From NCBI GenBank assembly GCA_021018815.1, contig JAITYX010000102.1:1240001-1304000 (forward strand): DNA of 64,000 nucleotides. The letters are read 5' to 3'. The position numbers and the translations under genes are program-made. The DNA is from Talinum fruticosum. Taxonomy: Eukaryota; Streptophyta; Magnoliopsida; Caryophyllales; Talinaceae. Of the stretch, positions 1 to 10,467 are shown one piece after another (position 1 is the stretch's first letter; the number at the start of each line of letters is the position of its first letter). The notes under the pieces are model-generated. The model was not told where the DNA came from. It ran no database searches and was given only the letters and a program-made list of their open reading frames with translations.

Positions 1-430
1 CTCGTAAGGTTATCTCGGTTAGGAAGTACTAGATTAGATAAGGGAATTTACGAGTGTAGGAAAAACTTGTAAGGAGTTGTCTAAGGGAGCAACTCCGGTT
101 GAGTCATTCTCGCTGTATTTTGTTTATTCAAAATCGTAGATTTGACTTCGTGCTTGGATTAGCACGGTCCGTGGTTTTCTGGCTCGGGAGGATTTCCATG
201 TAATTTATGAGTTGATACTTTTATGAGTCCAATCTAGACTCGGACATGATTTAAAGTTCCGTCCAATCCGTATCTTAATCATCCTTTTAACTCGAGTCGG
301 TGTTTTTATGAGTTCATTCTTAACTCTCATTCTCCTCGTAGTCATATCTAGTGCTTAACTTGAGCGAATTTCCTCATCACCCTAATCACCCCCTCTAGGG
401 TGACTTAGCTTCTCCGAGAGCAAACTTTCA

Positions 431-446
431 ATTGGTATCGAGCCTA
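431..446 (+). other. Copia primer-binding site (unit 1; repeated in each unit)
   Basis: Directly after the LTR terminus CTTTCA comes ATTGGTATCGAGCC. It matches the TGGTATC(A)GAGC consensus of plant elements primed by tRNA-Met. Equivalent sites follow the LTR end in units 2-6 (near 1461, 2488, 3522, 4553, 5581). The site is missing after the last LTR end at 6605. Confidence 0.8.
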
Positions 447-488
447 GCCTTTCGAAAGGATCTAACCAACCATAGGTCTAAAGATCAA

Positions 489-1014
489 ATGGCTCGAAAT
501 ATGGAGAGTTTGATGAAGGAAGATCTTCCAAGCAGACCACTAAAGTTCAAAAGGATCTAACTTCGTACACTAGAAGAAGCTCATGGAATGTTTCCTGCTA
601 GATCATGATGAAGATTTCGGAACATCATACAAGTAGGCAACTACATTCCTATGAAGACGGAAGAAACAATACTCGTGCCGAAGACAAAGGCTGATTTCAA
701 TGTCGATGAAGCGTAAAAGTTCGGAAAGAACTTCAAAGCGATGAACATTCGATGTGCGCCATAAGCTCGGAAGAGTACAATCGAGTGTCCGCTCGTGACA
801 CAGCCAAAGAAGTGTGGGACACATTGGTCAACACTTATGAAGGCACAAGCCAAGTAAGACAAGGAAAGATAAGCGAATATCTTCACAAGTATGCGCTGTT
901 CAAGATGGAGCCGAAGAAAACATCACTCGGATGTTCATCCGCTTCACCGATATTACCAACAATCTCAAATCTCTGGCGTAAATATTTCCCACCAGGAAAT
1001 GTGCAGAAAGATAC
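489..1014 (+). pseudogene. Copia gag N-terminal fragment, unit 1
   Basis: Begins at an ATG 58 bases after the LTR end (MAR start) and encodes the N-terminal part of a UBN2-type Copia gag (nucleocapsid/capsid precursor). Recognisable pieces include NYIPMKTEETILVPKTKADF and VWDTLVNTYEGTSQVRQGK. It is broken by an in-frame TAG at 571-573 where a Trp is expected, by a GCGTAA stop near 711, by a one-base loss near 750 and by a frameshift after MEPKKT. The 3' end is the artificial junction back to the LTR. Confidence 0.85.
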
Positions 1015-1516
1015 ACAATTGTCCCTATCTCGTAAGGTTATCTCGGTTAGGAAGTACTAGATTAGATAAGGGAATTTCGAGTGTAGGAAAAACTTGTAAG
1101 GAGTTGTCTAAGGGAGCAACTCTGGTTGAGTCATTCTCGCTGTATTTTGTTTATTCAAAATAGTAGATTTGACTTCGTGCTTGGATTAGCACGGTCCGTG
1201 GTTTTCTCGGCTCAAGAGGATTTCCATGTAATTTATGAGTTGATACTTTTATGAGTCCAATCTAGACTCGGCATGCATTTAAAGTTCTGTCCAATCCGTA
1301 TCTTAATCATCCTTTTAACTCGAGTTAGTGTTTTTACGAGTTCATTCTTAACTCTCATTCTCCTCGGAGTCATATCTAGTGCATAACTTGAGCGAATTTC
1401 CTCATCACCCTATTCACCCCCTCTAGGGTGACTTAGCTTCTCCGAGAGCAAACCTTCAATTGGTATCGAGCTTAGCCTTTCGAAAAGATCTAACCATCCA
1501 TATGTCTAAAGATCAA

Positions 1517-2045
1517 ATGGCTCGTAACAATGGAGAGTTTGATGAAGAAAGATCTTCAAGCGAGACCACTAAAGTTCAAAGGATCTAATTTCGTACAATA
1601 GAAGAAGCTCATGGAATGTTTCCTGCTAGATCATGATGAGGATTTCGGAACATCATACAAGTAGGCAACTACATTCCTATGAAGACGGAAGAAACAATAC
1701 TCGTGCCGAAGACAAAGGCTGATTTCAATGTCGATGAAGCGTAAAAGTTCGGAAAGAACTTCGGAGCGAAGAACATTCCGATGTGCGCCATCAGCTCGGA
1801 AGAGTACAATCGAGTGTCCGCTCGTGACACTGCCTAAAGAAGTGTGGGACACATTGGTCAACACTTATGAAGGCACAAGCCAGGTAAGACAAGGAAAGAT
1901 AAGCCAATATCTTCACATGTATGAGCTGTTCAAGATGGAGCCGGAAGAAAACATCACTCGGATGTTCATCCGCTTCATCGATATTACCAACAATCTCAAA
2001 TCTCTAGGCGAAATATTTCCCACCAGGAAATGTGCAGAAAGATAC
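1517..2045 (+). pseudogene. Copia gag N-terminal fragment, unit 2
   Basis: Same gag segment as unit 1, with the shared TAG at 1599-1601 and the GCGTAA stop near 1740. An extra base occurs in the GACACTGCCTAAAG stretch near 1830. Downstream of that the frame is open through EENITRMFIRFIDITNNLKS to the junction, so this unit keeps the best 3' part of the gag fragment. Confidence 0.85.
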
Positions 2046-2543
2046 TCAATTGTCCCTATCCGTAAGGTTATCTCGGTTAAGAAGTACTAGATCGGATAAG
2101 GGAATTTCGAGTGTAGGAAAAACTTGTAAGGAGTTGTCTAAGGGAGCAACTCGGTTGAGTCATTCTCGCTGTATTTTGTGGATTCAAAATAGTAGATTTG
2201 ACTTCGTGCTTGGATTAGCACGGTCCGTGGTTTTCTCGCCTTAGGAGGATTTCCATGTAATTTATGAGTTGATACTTTTATGAGTCCAATCTAGACTCGC
2301 ATGCATTTAAAGTTCTGTCCAATCGTATCTTAATCATCCTTTTAACTCGAGTCGGTGTTTTTATGAGTTCATTCTTAACTCTCATTCTCCTCGGAGTCAT
2401 ATCTAGTGCATAACTTGAGCGAATTTCCTCATCACCCTATTCACCCCCTCTAGGGTGACTTAGCTTCTCCGAGAGCAAACCTTCAATTGGTATCGAGCCT
2501 AGCATTTCGAAAAGATCTAACCATCCATAGGTCTAAAGATCAA

Positions 2544-3072
2544 ATGGCTCGGAACAATGGAGAGTTTGATGAAGGAAGATCTTCAAGCGGACCACTAAAG
2601 TTCAAAGGATCTAACTTCGTACACTAGAAGAAGCTCATGGAATGTTTCCTGCTAGATCATGATGAGGATTTCTGGAACATCATACAAGTAGGCAACTACA
2701 TTCCTATGAAGACGGAAGAAACAATACTCGTGCCGAAGACAAAGGCTGATTTCAATGCCGATGAAGCAGAAAAGTTCGGAAAGAACTTCAAAGCGATGAA
2801 CATTCCGATGTGCGCCATCAGCTCGTAAGAGTACAATCGAGTGTCTGCTCGTGACACGGCCAAAGAAGTGTGGGACACATTGGTCAACACTCGATGAAGG
2901 CACAAGCCAGGTAAGACAAGGAAAGATAAGCCAATATCTTCACATGTATGAAGCTGTTCAAGATGGTGCCGAAGAAAACATCACTCGGATGTTCATCCGC
3001 TTCACCGATATTACCAACAATCTCAAATCTCTAGGCGAAATATTTCCCACCAGGAAATGTGCGGAAAGATAC
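2544..3072 (+). pseudogene. Copia gag N-terminal fragment, unit 3
   Basis: The best-preserved 5' half. The reading frame is continuous from the ATG to near 2827 except for the shared TAG at 2625-2627; it keeps GCAGAA where units 1, 2, 4 and 5 read GCGTAA or similar. A GCTCGTAAG stop lies near 2825, and single-base insertions lie near 2893 (ACACTCGATGAAGG) and 2949 (ATGAAGCTG). This unit shows that the TAG is a genuine in-frame substitution and not a frame artefact. Confidence 0.86.
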
Positions 3073-3577
3073 TCAATTGTCCCTATCTCGTAAGGTTATC
3101 TCGGTTAAGAAGTACTAGATCGGATAAGGGAATTTCCGAGTGTAGGAAAAACTTGTAAGGAGTTGTCTAAGGGAGCAACTCTGGTTGAGTCATTCTCGCT
3201 GTATTTTGTGGATTCAAAATAGTACATTTGACTTCGTGCTTGGATTAGCACGGTCCGTGGTTTTCTCGCCTCAGGAGGATTTCCATGTAATTTATGAGTT
3301 GATACTTTTATGAGTCCAATCTAGACTCGACATGCATTTAAAGTTCTGTCCAATCTGTATCTTAATCATCCTTTTAACTCCGAGTCAGTTGTTTTTATGA
3401 GTTCATTCTTAACTCTCATTCTCCTCGGAGTCATATCTAGTGCTTAACTTGAGCGAATTTCCTCATCACCCTATTCACCCCCTCTAGGGTGACTTAGCTT
3501 CTCCGAGAGCAAACCTTCAATTGGTATCGAGCCTAGCATTTCGAAAAGATCTAACCATCCATAGGTCTAAAGATCAA

Positions 3578-4106
3578 ATGGCTCAGAACAATGGAGAGTT
3601 TGATGAAGGAAGATCTTCCAGCAGACCACTAAAGTTCAAAGGATTTAACTTCGTACACTAGAAGAAGCTCATGGAATGTTTCCTGCTAGATCATGATGAG
3701 GATTTCGGAACATCATACAAGTAGGCAACTACATTCCTATGAAGACGGAAGAAACAATACTGCGTCCGAAGACAAAGGCTGATTTCAATGCCGATGAAGC
3801 GTAAACGTTCGTAAAGAACTTCAAAGCGATGAACATTCTGATGTGCGCCATCAGCTCGGAAGAGTACAATCGAGTGTCCGCTCGTGACACAGCCCAAAGA
3901 AGTGTGGGACACATTGGTCAACACTTATGAAGGCACAAGCCAGGTAAGACAAGGAAAGATAAGCCAATATCTTCACATGTATGAGCTGCTCAAGATGGAG
4001 CCGAAGAAAACATCACTCGGATGTTCATCCGCTTCACCGATATTACCAAAGATCTCAAATCTCTGGGCGTAAATATTTCCCACCAGGAAATGTGCTTGAA
4101 AGATAC
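3578..4106 (+). pseudogene. Copia gag N-terminal fragment, unit 4
   Basis: Same segment with shared TAG at 3659-3661, GCGTAA near 3800, a second TAA in TTCGTAAAG near 3810 and an inserted C in GACACAGCCCAAAG near 3894. The 3' part reads into a frameshift after MEPKKT as in units 1 and 5. Confidence 0.84.
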
Positions 4107-4608
4107 TCAATTGTCCCTAGCTCGTAAAGGTTATCTTAGTTAGGAAGTACTAGATTAGATAAGGGAATTTCTGAGTGTAGGAAAAACTTGTAAGGAGTTG
4201 TCTAAGGGAGCAACTCTGGTTGAGTCATTCTCGCTGTATTTTGTGGATTCAAAATAGTAGATTTGACTTCGTGCTTGGATTAGCACGGTCCGTGGTTTTC
4301 TGCCTCAGGAGGATTTCCATGTAATTTATGAGTTGATACTTTTATGATTCCAATCTAGACTCGCATGCATTTAAAGTTCTGTCCAATCAGTATCTTAATC
4401 ATCCTTTTAACTCGAGTCGGTGTTTTTCGGAGTTCATTCTTAGCTCTCATTCTCCTCGTAGTCATATCTAGTGCTTAACTTGAGCGAATTTCCTCATCAC
4501 CCTATTCACCCCCTCTAGGGTGACTGAGCTTCTCCGAGAACAAACCTTCAATTGGTATCGAGCCTAGCCTTTCGAAAAGATCTAACCATCCATAGGTCTA
4601 AAGATCAA

Positions 4609-5137
4609 ATGGCTTAGAACAATGGAGAGTTTAATGAAGGAAGATCTTCCAGCAGACCACTAAAATTCAAAGGAGCTAACTTCGTACACTAGAAGAAGCT
4701 CATGGAATGTTTCCTGCTAGATCATGATGAGGATTTCTTGAACATCATACAAGTAGGGAACTACATTCCTATGAAGACGGAAGAAACAATACTCGTGCCG
4801 AAGACAAAGGCCGATTTCAATGCCGATGAAGCGTAAAAGTTCGGAAAGAACTTCAAAGCGATGAACATTCCGATGTGCGCCATCAGCTCGTAAGAGTACA
4901 ATCGAGTGTCTGCTCGTGACACAGCCAAAGAAGTGTGGGACACATTGGTCAACACTTATGAAGGCACAAGCCAGGTAAGACAAGGAAAGATAAGCCAATA
5001 TCTTCACATGTATGAGCTGTTCAAGATGGAGCCGAAGAAAACATCACTCGGATGTTCATCCGCTTCACCGATATTACCAACAATCTCAAATCTCTGGCAG
5101 TAAATATTTCCCACCAGGAAATGTGCAGTAAAGATAC
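4609..5137 (+). pseudogene. Copia gag N-terminal fragment, unit 5
   Basis: Same segment; the third codon is already a stop (ATGGCTTAG), the shared TAG is at 4690-4692, and GCGTAA and GCTCGTAAG stops follow near 4831 and 4886. Elsewhere it is close to unit 4, and it shares GTCCCTAGCTCGTAAAGG at its left edge. Confidence 0.84.
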
Positions 5138-5637
5138 TCAATTGTCCCTAGCTCGTAAAGGTTATCTCAGTTAGGAAATACTAGATTAGATAAGGGAATT
5201 TCTGAGTGTAGGAAAAACTTGTAAGGAGTTGTCTAAGGGTGCAACTCTGGTTGAGTCATTCTGCCGTATTTTGTGGATTCAAAATAGTAGATTTGACATC
5301 GTGCTTGGATTAGCACGGTCCGTGGTTTTCTGCCTCAGGAGGATTTCCATGTAATTTATGAGTTAATACTTTTATGAGTCCAATCTAGACTCGCATGCAT
5401 TTAAAGTCTTGTCCAATCTGTATCTTAATCATCCTTTTAACTCGAGTCGGTGTTTTTCGAGTTCATTCTTAACTCTCATTCTCCTCGAGTCATATCTAGT
5501 GCTTAATTTGAGCGAATTTCCTCATCACCCTATTCACCCCCTCTAGGGTGACTTAGCTTCTCCGAGAGCAAACCTTCAATTGGTATCGAGCCTAGCCTTT
5601 CGGAAAAGATCTAACCATCCATAGGTCTAAAGATCAA

Positions 5638-6162
5638 ATGGCTCGGAACAATGGAGAGTTTGATGAAGGAAGATCTTCCAGCAGACCACTAAAGTTCAAA
5701 GGATCTAACTTCGTACACTAGAAGAAGCTCATGGAATGTTTCCTGCTAGATCATGATGAGGATTTCGGAACATCATATAAGTAGGCAACTACATTCCTAT
5801 GAAGACGGAAGAAACAATACTCGTGCCGAAGACAAAGGCTGATTTCAATGCCGATGAAGCAGGAAAGTTCGGAAAGAACTTCAAAGCGATGAGCATTCCG
5901 ATGTGCGCGATCGGCTCGGAAGAGTACAATCGAGTGTCCGCTCGTGACACGACCAAAGAAGTGTGGGACACATTGGTCAACACTTATGAAGGCACAAGCC
6001 AGGTCGACAAGGAAAGATAAGCCAATATCTTCACATGTATGAGCTGTTCAAGATGGAGCCGAAGAAAACATCACTCGGATGTTCATCCGCTTCATCGGTA
6101 TTACCAACAATCTCAAATCTCCAGGCGAAATATTTCCCACCAGGAAATGTGCGGAAAGATAC
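5638..6162 (+). pseudogene. Copia gag N-terminal fragment, unit 6
   Basis: Last unit with a gag start. It carries the shared TAG at 5719-5721 but has GCAGGA instead of GCGTAA, so 5799-6020 is open (PMKTEETILVPKTKADFNAD onward). A deletion in CAGGTCGACAAGG near 6003 breaks the frame. The unit ends at the junction into the final partial LTR. Confidence 0.84.
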
Positions 6163-6176
6163 TCAATTGTGCCTAG

Positions 6177-6605
6177 TCTGTAAAGGTTATCTCAGTTAGG
6201 AAGTACTAGATTAGATAAGGGAATTTCTGAGTGTAGGAAAAACTTGTAAGGAGTTGTCTAAGGGAGCAACTCCGGTTGAGTCATTCTCGCTGTATTTTGT
6301 GGATTCAATATAGTGGATTTGACTTTGTGCTTGGATTAGCACGGTCCGTGGTTTTCTGCCCCGGGAGGGTTTCCACATAATTTATGAGTTGATACTTTTC
6401 TGAGTCCAGTCTAGACTCGCATGCATTTAAAGTTCCGTCAAATCAGTATCTTCATCATCCTCTTAACTATGAGTCGGTGTTTTTCGAGTTCATTCTTGAC
6501 TCTTATTCTCCTCGAGTCATATCTAGTGCTTAACTTGAGCGAATTTCCTCATCACCCTATTCACCCCCTTTAGAGTGGCTTAGCTTCTCCGAGAGCAAAC
6601 CTTCA
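6177..6605 (+). repeat. 3' part of Copia LTR joined directly to gag
   Basis: The seventh LTR 3' segment of the array. It ends with the usual CACCCCC block and GAGAGCAAACCTTCA, but the next bases (CTAACAATATCAAATC) are gag codons that normally lie ~500 bp downstream. The primer-binding site and gag N-terminus have been deleted at 6605/6606, so this copy could not be reverse transcribed. Confidence 0.85.
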
Positions 6606-7170
6606 CTAACAATATCAAATCTCTGGGTAGAAAGATTTCCATGAGGAAATGTACGGAAAGATACGCGAAGTCTACCGAAAGAAGATGGGGTCCGAAGGTG
6701 ACATCCATCGAGGAAGCTCGGAACCTTTCTCTATTAAAGCTAGACGAACTCATTGGGAAGCTACTCACCCATGAGATCAATCTAGAAGAAGAGGACGCCG
6801 AGGTTAGCACTAAGAAGAATATTGCGATGAAGGCCTCAAAAAGCAGAGAAGAAAATCTAAGTTTATCGGACTCGAAGAAGATCCCATGGCACTTATCGCC
6901 GGAGGCTTCAAAAGAATGATGAAGCATAAGAGATGGGACAAACGACCAAGAGAAGAGTTCTATTAGAAAGAGAAGAAGGATAAAAAAGGTAAACACTCTT
7001 CCCCTTCAAAGTTATCATTAACTAAGAACTCTGGCTATTTTGAATGTGGCAGCAAGGAGCATATAGTCAAAGACTGTCTAAGGACAAAGAAGGACATAAA
7101 GAAAAAGAAGGCTATGGTGGCCACATGGAGTGATGAAGATTCATCGAAGAAGATGAAGACTCGGATGATT
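6606..7170 (+). pseudogene. Copia gag C-terminal half with zinc knuckle
   Basis: Continues gag after the deletion. A long open stretch (6641-6916) reads MRKCTERYAKSTERR, a UBN2-type segment with SIEEARNLSLLKLDELIGKL. Frameshifts follow. Near 7025-7080 a CCHC zinc knuckle is visible: the second Cys, the His and the last Cys are in CX4HX4C spacing (ECGSKEHIVKDC). The first Cys is replaced by Tyr (TAT for TGT), so zinc binding would be lost. A basic/acidic linker follows (AMVATWSDEDSS). Confidence 0.85.
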
Positions 7171-7950
7171 CAAAGTGTCCGATGGCACTATCGGACTCGA
7201 AGCTGAATCGAGTCGGAATCGGATCACTCGAACAATGAGGAAACGAATCCTTACGAGGTAATTGAATATTTCCTCAAGTTTTCCAAAGTTAATTGAGCTA
7301 AATATATTTATACTTCGGAAGAGAAGTCCAATTCGATTCTTCTCAGTTTAAAGAACAACTTGAGTCTATCACTTCGAGAGCATTTCTTTGAAAAATGAAT
7401 TAGAAAAATTGAGGCTCGACTCTAAGAGAACTCAAGACTAGTGCTCAATCTAATGAGGCTGAGTATGAGTCATTCGAAGAGAAAATGAGCATCGACGCAA
7501 AAGCTCAATGAGTCTCAAGAACTTGTTCGAAGTTTACTCAACGTCGGAAAACCTTGACATGCTCTTAAGGTCTCAATGTGTCTCCTTTAGTAAAGAAGGA
7601 CTTGGTTTTAACAAGGAGGAGGAATCTAATTCCTACTCGGAGCTTTTAAAAAATGATTCCAAAGCCGTGAAGTTCGGGAAGGCTGAGCATGGTCCCATTC
7701 ATAAGAATGAAAAGAGGACTGAGCCCAAACCAGCCTACGGGAGAAAACCTTCTCCACTAGTTTATGAAAGAAAAGATCTTTAAAAGAAAGAGACACGGAC
7801 TCGGTTTTCTAAAAGGAAGACTCGAGAATCGGACCAAACCCAAATTTATTCAAATCTGGGTTCCCAAGAGTCTTCTTCCTCGAAAAGGACCACGGTAAAG
7901 AGAGTTACTCGGGTTCGTTAGAGGAAGTGAAAAAGGTTAGTTTGTTTTTG
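7171..7950 (+). pseudogene. Copia gag C-terminal extension and linker to pol
   Basis: No enzyme domain. The stretch is rich in Glu, Lys and Ser with coiled-coil character and many stops; 7508-7780 is open and reads SLKNLFEVYSTSENLDMLL. It ends in a proline/basic region (near 7830, KPKFIQIWVPKSLLP) that typically precedes the protease in long Sirevirus-type gag-pol. Long post-zinc-knuckle gag regions are typical of Sireviruses; the assignment here is inferred from layout. Confidence 0.7.
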
Positions 7951-8340
7951 ACTTGCAGGTGGCTCGGAAAAGAACAAAACGGCATTGGTACTGGACGAGT
8001 GGATGCTCACACCACATGTTAGGAAATTCAAGACTCTTTTCCGAGTTAGAAGATTACAAGGGAGGCAAAGTCACATTTGGAGATGACAACAAAGGCAAGA
8101 TAATTAGGTAAGCAAGATTGGAAAAGGAGATAATCTAGTCGACCCAGTCTACCTTATCAAGGGATTGAAGTACGATCTACTTAGCATCTCTCAATTGTGT
8201 GACAAAGGTCAAGAGGTAATATTCACTCGGACCAACTGTTATATTTCTTATGAAATTACCAAGGAGACCAAGCTCTCGGGTAAAGATAAGGTAACACCTA
8301 CACTATTCCTCTCTATGACTCGTGTTAGAATTTATCTTGC
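7951..8340 (+). pseudogene. Copia aspartic protease remnant
   Basis: Recognised from a WYxxSGCSHHM motif at 7986-8018 followed by a FGDDNKGKIIG-like flap segment near 8080-8110 and a GLKYDLLSISQLCDKG stretch near 8165-8205. The catalytic Asp of the DSG triad is changed to Thr (ACG at 7995-7997), and frameshifts flank the domain. It is an inactive remnant of the enzyme that would mature the gag-pol polyprotein. Confidence 0.85.
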
Positions 8341-9330
8341 TTAAAAGCATCTCTACATGATGATTCATGGACATGGCATTGTAGACTAGGTCATGTTATC
8401 ATGCACACCATTAAGAAGCTTGCATCTCATGGTTTAGTCGGAGGTTTGCCTAACAATGCATTTAAGAAAGATAAAATTTGTGAAGCATGCACAAAAGGGA
8501 AACAAGTCGGATCATCTTTCAAATCTCTCAAAACTGTTTCCACATCTAAAGTGCTTAAAATGTTGCATATGTCTTTATGTGGTGAAATCCTCGTCAAGAG
8601 CCTCGGAGGTAAATCATATGTGCTTGTGATTGTTGATGACTACTCATGATTTACCTGGGTTTGTTTTTTATGCACAAAAATGAAGCATTCAAAGAGTTCA
8701 AGCAAGCTCTGCAGGAAAATTCAAGTTGAGTCTCGGATTTAGATCAAAAGAATTCGAACCGACCATAGAAGGGAGTTCGACTACTCGGAATTTGCGAATT
8801 CGCGATAAGAATGGTATCCGCCACAACTTCGAGCATCAAGAACTCCTCAAAAAATGGAGTAGTGGAGAGAAAGAACCTAACTCTTGAAGAAATAGGAAGG
8901 ACAATGATGATTGAACATGATCTACCTTACTATTTCCGGGTTGAGACAGCTTAACACAAAGAAACTACACACTCGAATAGATGCCTCATCGGACCCATCC
9001 TAAAGAAAACTCCATACGAGCTTTACAAAGGGAAGAAACCCAACATTTCATACTTCAAACCCTTTGGATGTAAGTGTTATGTTCATAGCAATGGTAAGGA
9101 TCACTCGACCAAGTTTGATGCTCGGTCGGATGAAGGTATTTTTCTTGGTTACTCATCTCACAAGTAAAGCATATCGCATTTTCAAAAAAGAACTAAAAAA
9201 GTGGAAGAAAGCATCCACATCGTTTTTGATGAGATTGAATAGGGAAAACCAAGTGAGTCAACATTCTCGGATTTGAAGCTTAACCGAGAAGATGATCTTA
9301 GTGATGATGAGCTCGAAAAGAGTCAAGGAA
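8341..9330 (+). pseudogene. Copia integrase remnant
   Basis: The pre-integrase HHCC zinc domain is visible: WHCRLGH at 8374-8394 and CEAC at 8479-8490, within an ORF at 8401-8646. The catalytic core follows, with VLVIVDDYS (Asp near 8635-8640), RTDHRREFD (second Asp at 8761-8763) and VVERKN (Glu at 8865-8867). These are the DDE residues that insert cDNA into the genome. A premature TGA sits right after VDDYS at 8647-8649 and more frameshifts follow. Downstream, KTPYELYKGKKPNISYFKPF and FGCKCYVHSNG (9010-9110) are the C-terminal core. All three catalytic residues survive in separate frames. Confidence 0.88.
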
Positions 9331-9640
9331 AGGTCACTCGGAATGAGGTAACTTAGAACAATTTGACTCGTAATGAAACTACTCAACGAGCAAGTCAGAA
9401 TGTTAAAGGTCAATCAAATGAGCAAGCTCACTCGGAACAAACTTCGAAGATCAACCAATTCAACCTACAAATCTGGTGAACCAGAGAGCGAGTAGAGCAT
9501 TCAAATATGCTTCGAGCCACCCACTCGAAAACATCTTGTCCGATATCAACAAGTGGGGTAAGAACTCATTTCTCTCTACAAAATCTATGTGCATTCACTA
9601 CGTTCATATCATTAACTCGAACCCGAAATGCACTAGAGGC
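9331..9640 (+). pseudogene. Copia integrase-RT linker
   Basis: Low-complexity Ser/Glu/Asn-rich linker with scattered stops. It is the usual hypervariable tether between integrase and reverse transcriptase in Copia polyproteins. It ends at NALEALNEPEWVEAMQEELN, the conserved RT entry motif, near 9632. Confidence 0.65.
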
Positions 9641-10467
9641 CCTAAATGAACCTGAATGGGTAGAGGCCATGCAAGAGGAACTCAATCAATTTGAAAGAAA
9701 CCAAGTCTAGACTTTGACCAAACGACCTTCCGACCACCTGAGTCATAGGAACCAAATGGGTTTTCAAGAACAAACTGGATGAAGGTGGGTTGGTAGTCGA
9801 AATAAGGCTAGACTTGTGGCTCAAGGATACAATTAAGAAGAAGGAATTGATTGTGAGGAAACCTTTGCACCTGTTGGTAGAATTGAAGCTATTAGAATCT
9901 TATTGGCATTTGCATCAAGCATGAATACTAAACTCGTATCAAATGGATGTTAAATGTGCTTTCCTTAATGGTTTCATTGAAGAGGAAGTATATTCCGAGC
10001 AACCCCCTAGATTTGAAAACTCGGAATTTCTAAATCATGTTTTCAAGTTGCAAAAAGCTCTTTATGGTCTTAAACAAGCTCCCGGAGCCCGGTATGAAAG
10101 ATTGAGCAATTTCTTGGTTGAAAATGATTTTAGAAGAGGTCAGATTGACAAGACTCTTTTTATAAAAATCAAGGGGAAAGACTTTCTTATTCCTCGGATC
10201 TATGTTTACGATATAATATTTGGAGCTACTAATGAAATTCCGTGTCGAGATTTCTCCGAGTTAGTGAGACAGGAATTTCAAATGAGCATGATGGGAGAAC
10301 TCAATTTCTTCCTTGGTCTACAAACCAAGCAAGCTAAGGATGACATTTATGTCCATCAATCAAAGTATACCAAGGAGTCGCTGAAGAAGTATAAACCTCA
10401 AGATGCAAAACATGCAGCAACACCTATGAGCAGCGAGCATAAAGCCGAACTCGGACAAAAAAAGTAA
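9641..10467 (+). pseudogene. Copia reverse transcriptase (RVT_2) remnant
   Basis: Clear Copia-type RT. The entry motif EPEWVEAMQEELNQFERNQV is followed by KARLVAQGYN and EETFAPV near 9808-9875. A long open stretch at 9943-10464 begins MDVKCAFLNGFIEEEVY (first catalytic Asp intact) and continues LQKALYGLKQAPGARYERL. The active-site box reads YVYD at 10201-10212: the first Asp of YVDD is Tyr, which should abolish polymerase activity. LNFFLGLQ and ATPMSSEHKAEL follow, both typical of the domain end. Confidence 0.92.

Larger units (their letters stand above)
1..6605 (+). repeat. Tandem array of ~1.03-kb Copia LTR/PBS/gag units
   Basis: Six near-full units and one partial unit run head to tail. 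Counting from the motif CTCGTAAGG or its variants, units start near 1, 1029, 2060, 3087, 4121, 5152 and 6177, so periods are 1025-1034 bp. Each unit holds the last ~430 bp of a Copia LTR (ending GCAAACCTTCA at 430, 1458, 2485, 3519, 4550, 5578, 6605), a primer-binding site TGGTATCGAGCC resembling the tRNA-Met type, and the 5' part of gag. The gag part stops just after GAAAGATAC and jumps back into the LTR at TCAATTGTCCCTA. The array begins at or before base 1, so its true copy number is unknown. It is a tandem duplication of an internal piece of one element, not a set of independent insertions, because no unit has LTR starts or target duplications. Confidence 0.93.

Noticed and set aside
431..446. 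A tRNA gene fragment at the primer-binding sites.
   Set aside because: Only 12-18 bases complementary to a tRNA 3' end are present, always exactly at an LTR edge; no cloverleaf.
603..5983. Repeated minus-strand open frames opposite gag (for example ones ending LHRNVVAYLYDVPKSSS).
   Set aside because: They are antisense readings of the gag repeat and persist only because the plus strand was coding.
1..6605. Possible CRISPR or classical satellite array.
   Set aside because: The 1.03-kb units are recognisable LTR and gag sequence without spacers; the genome context is plant.
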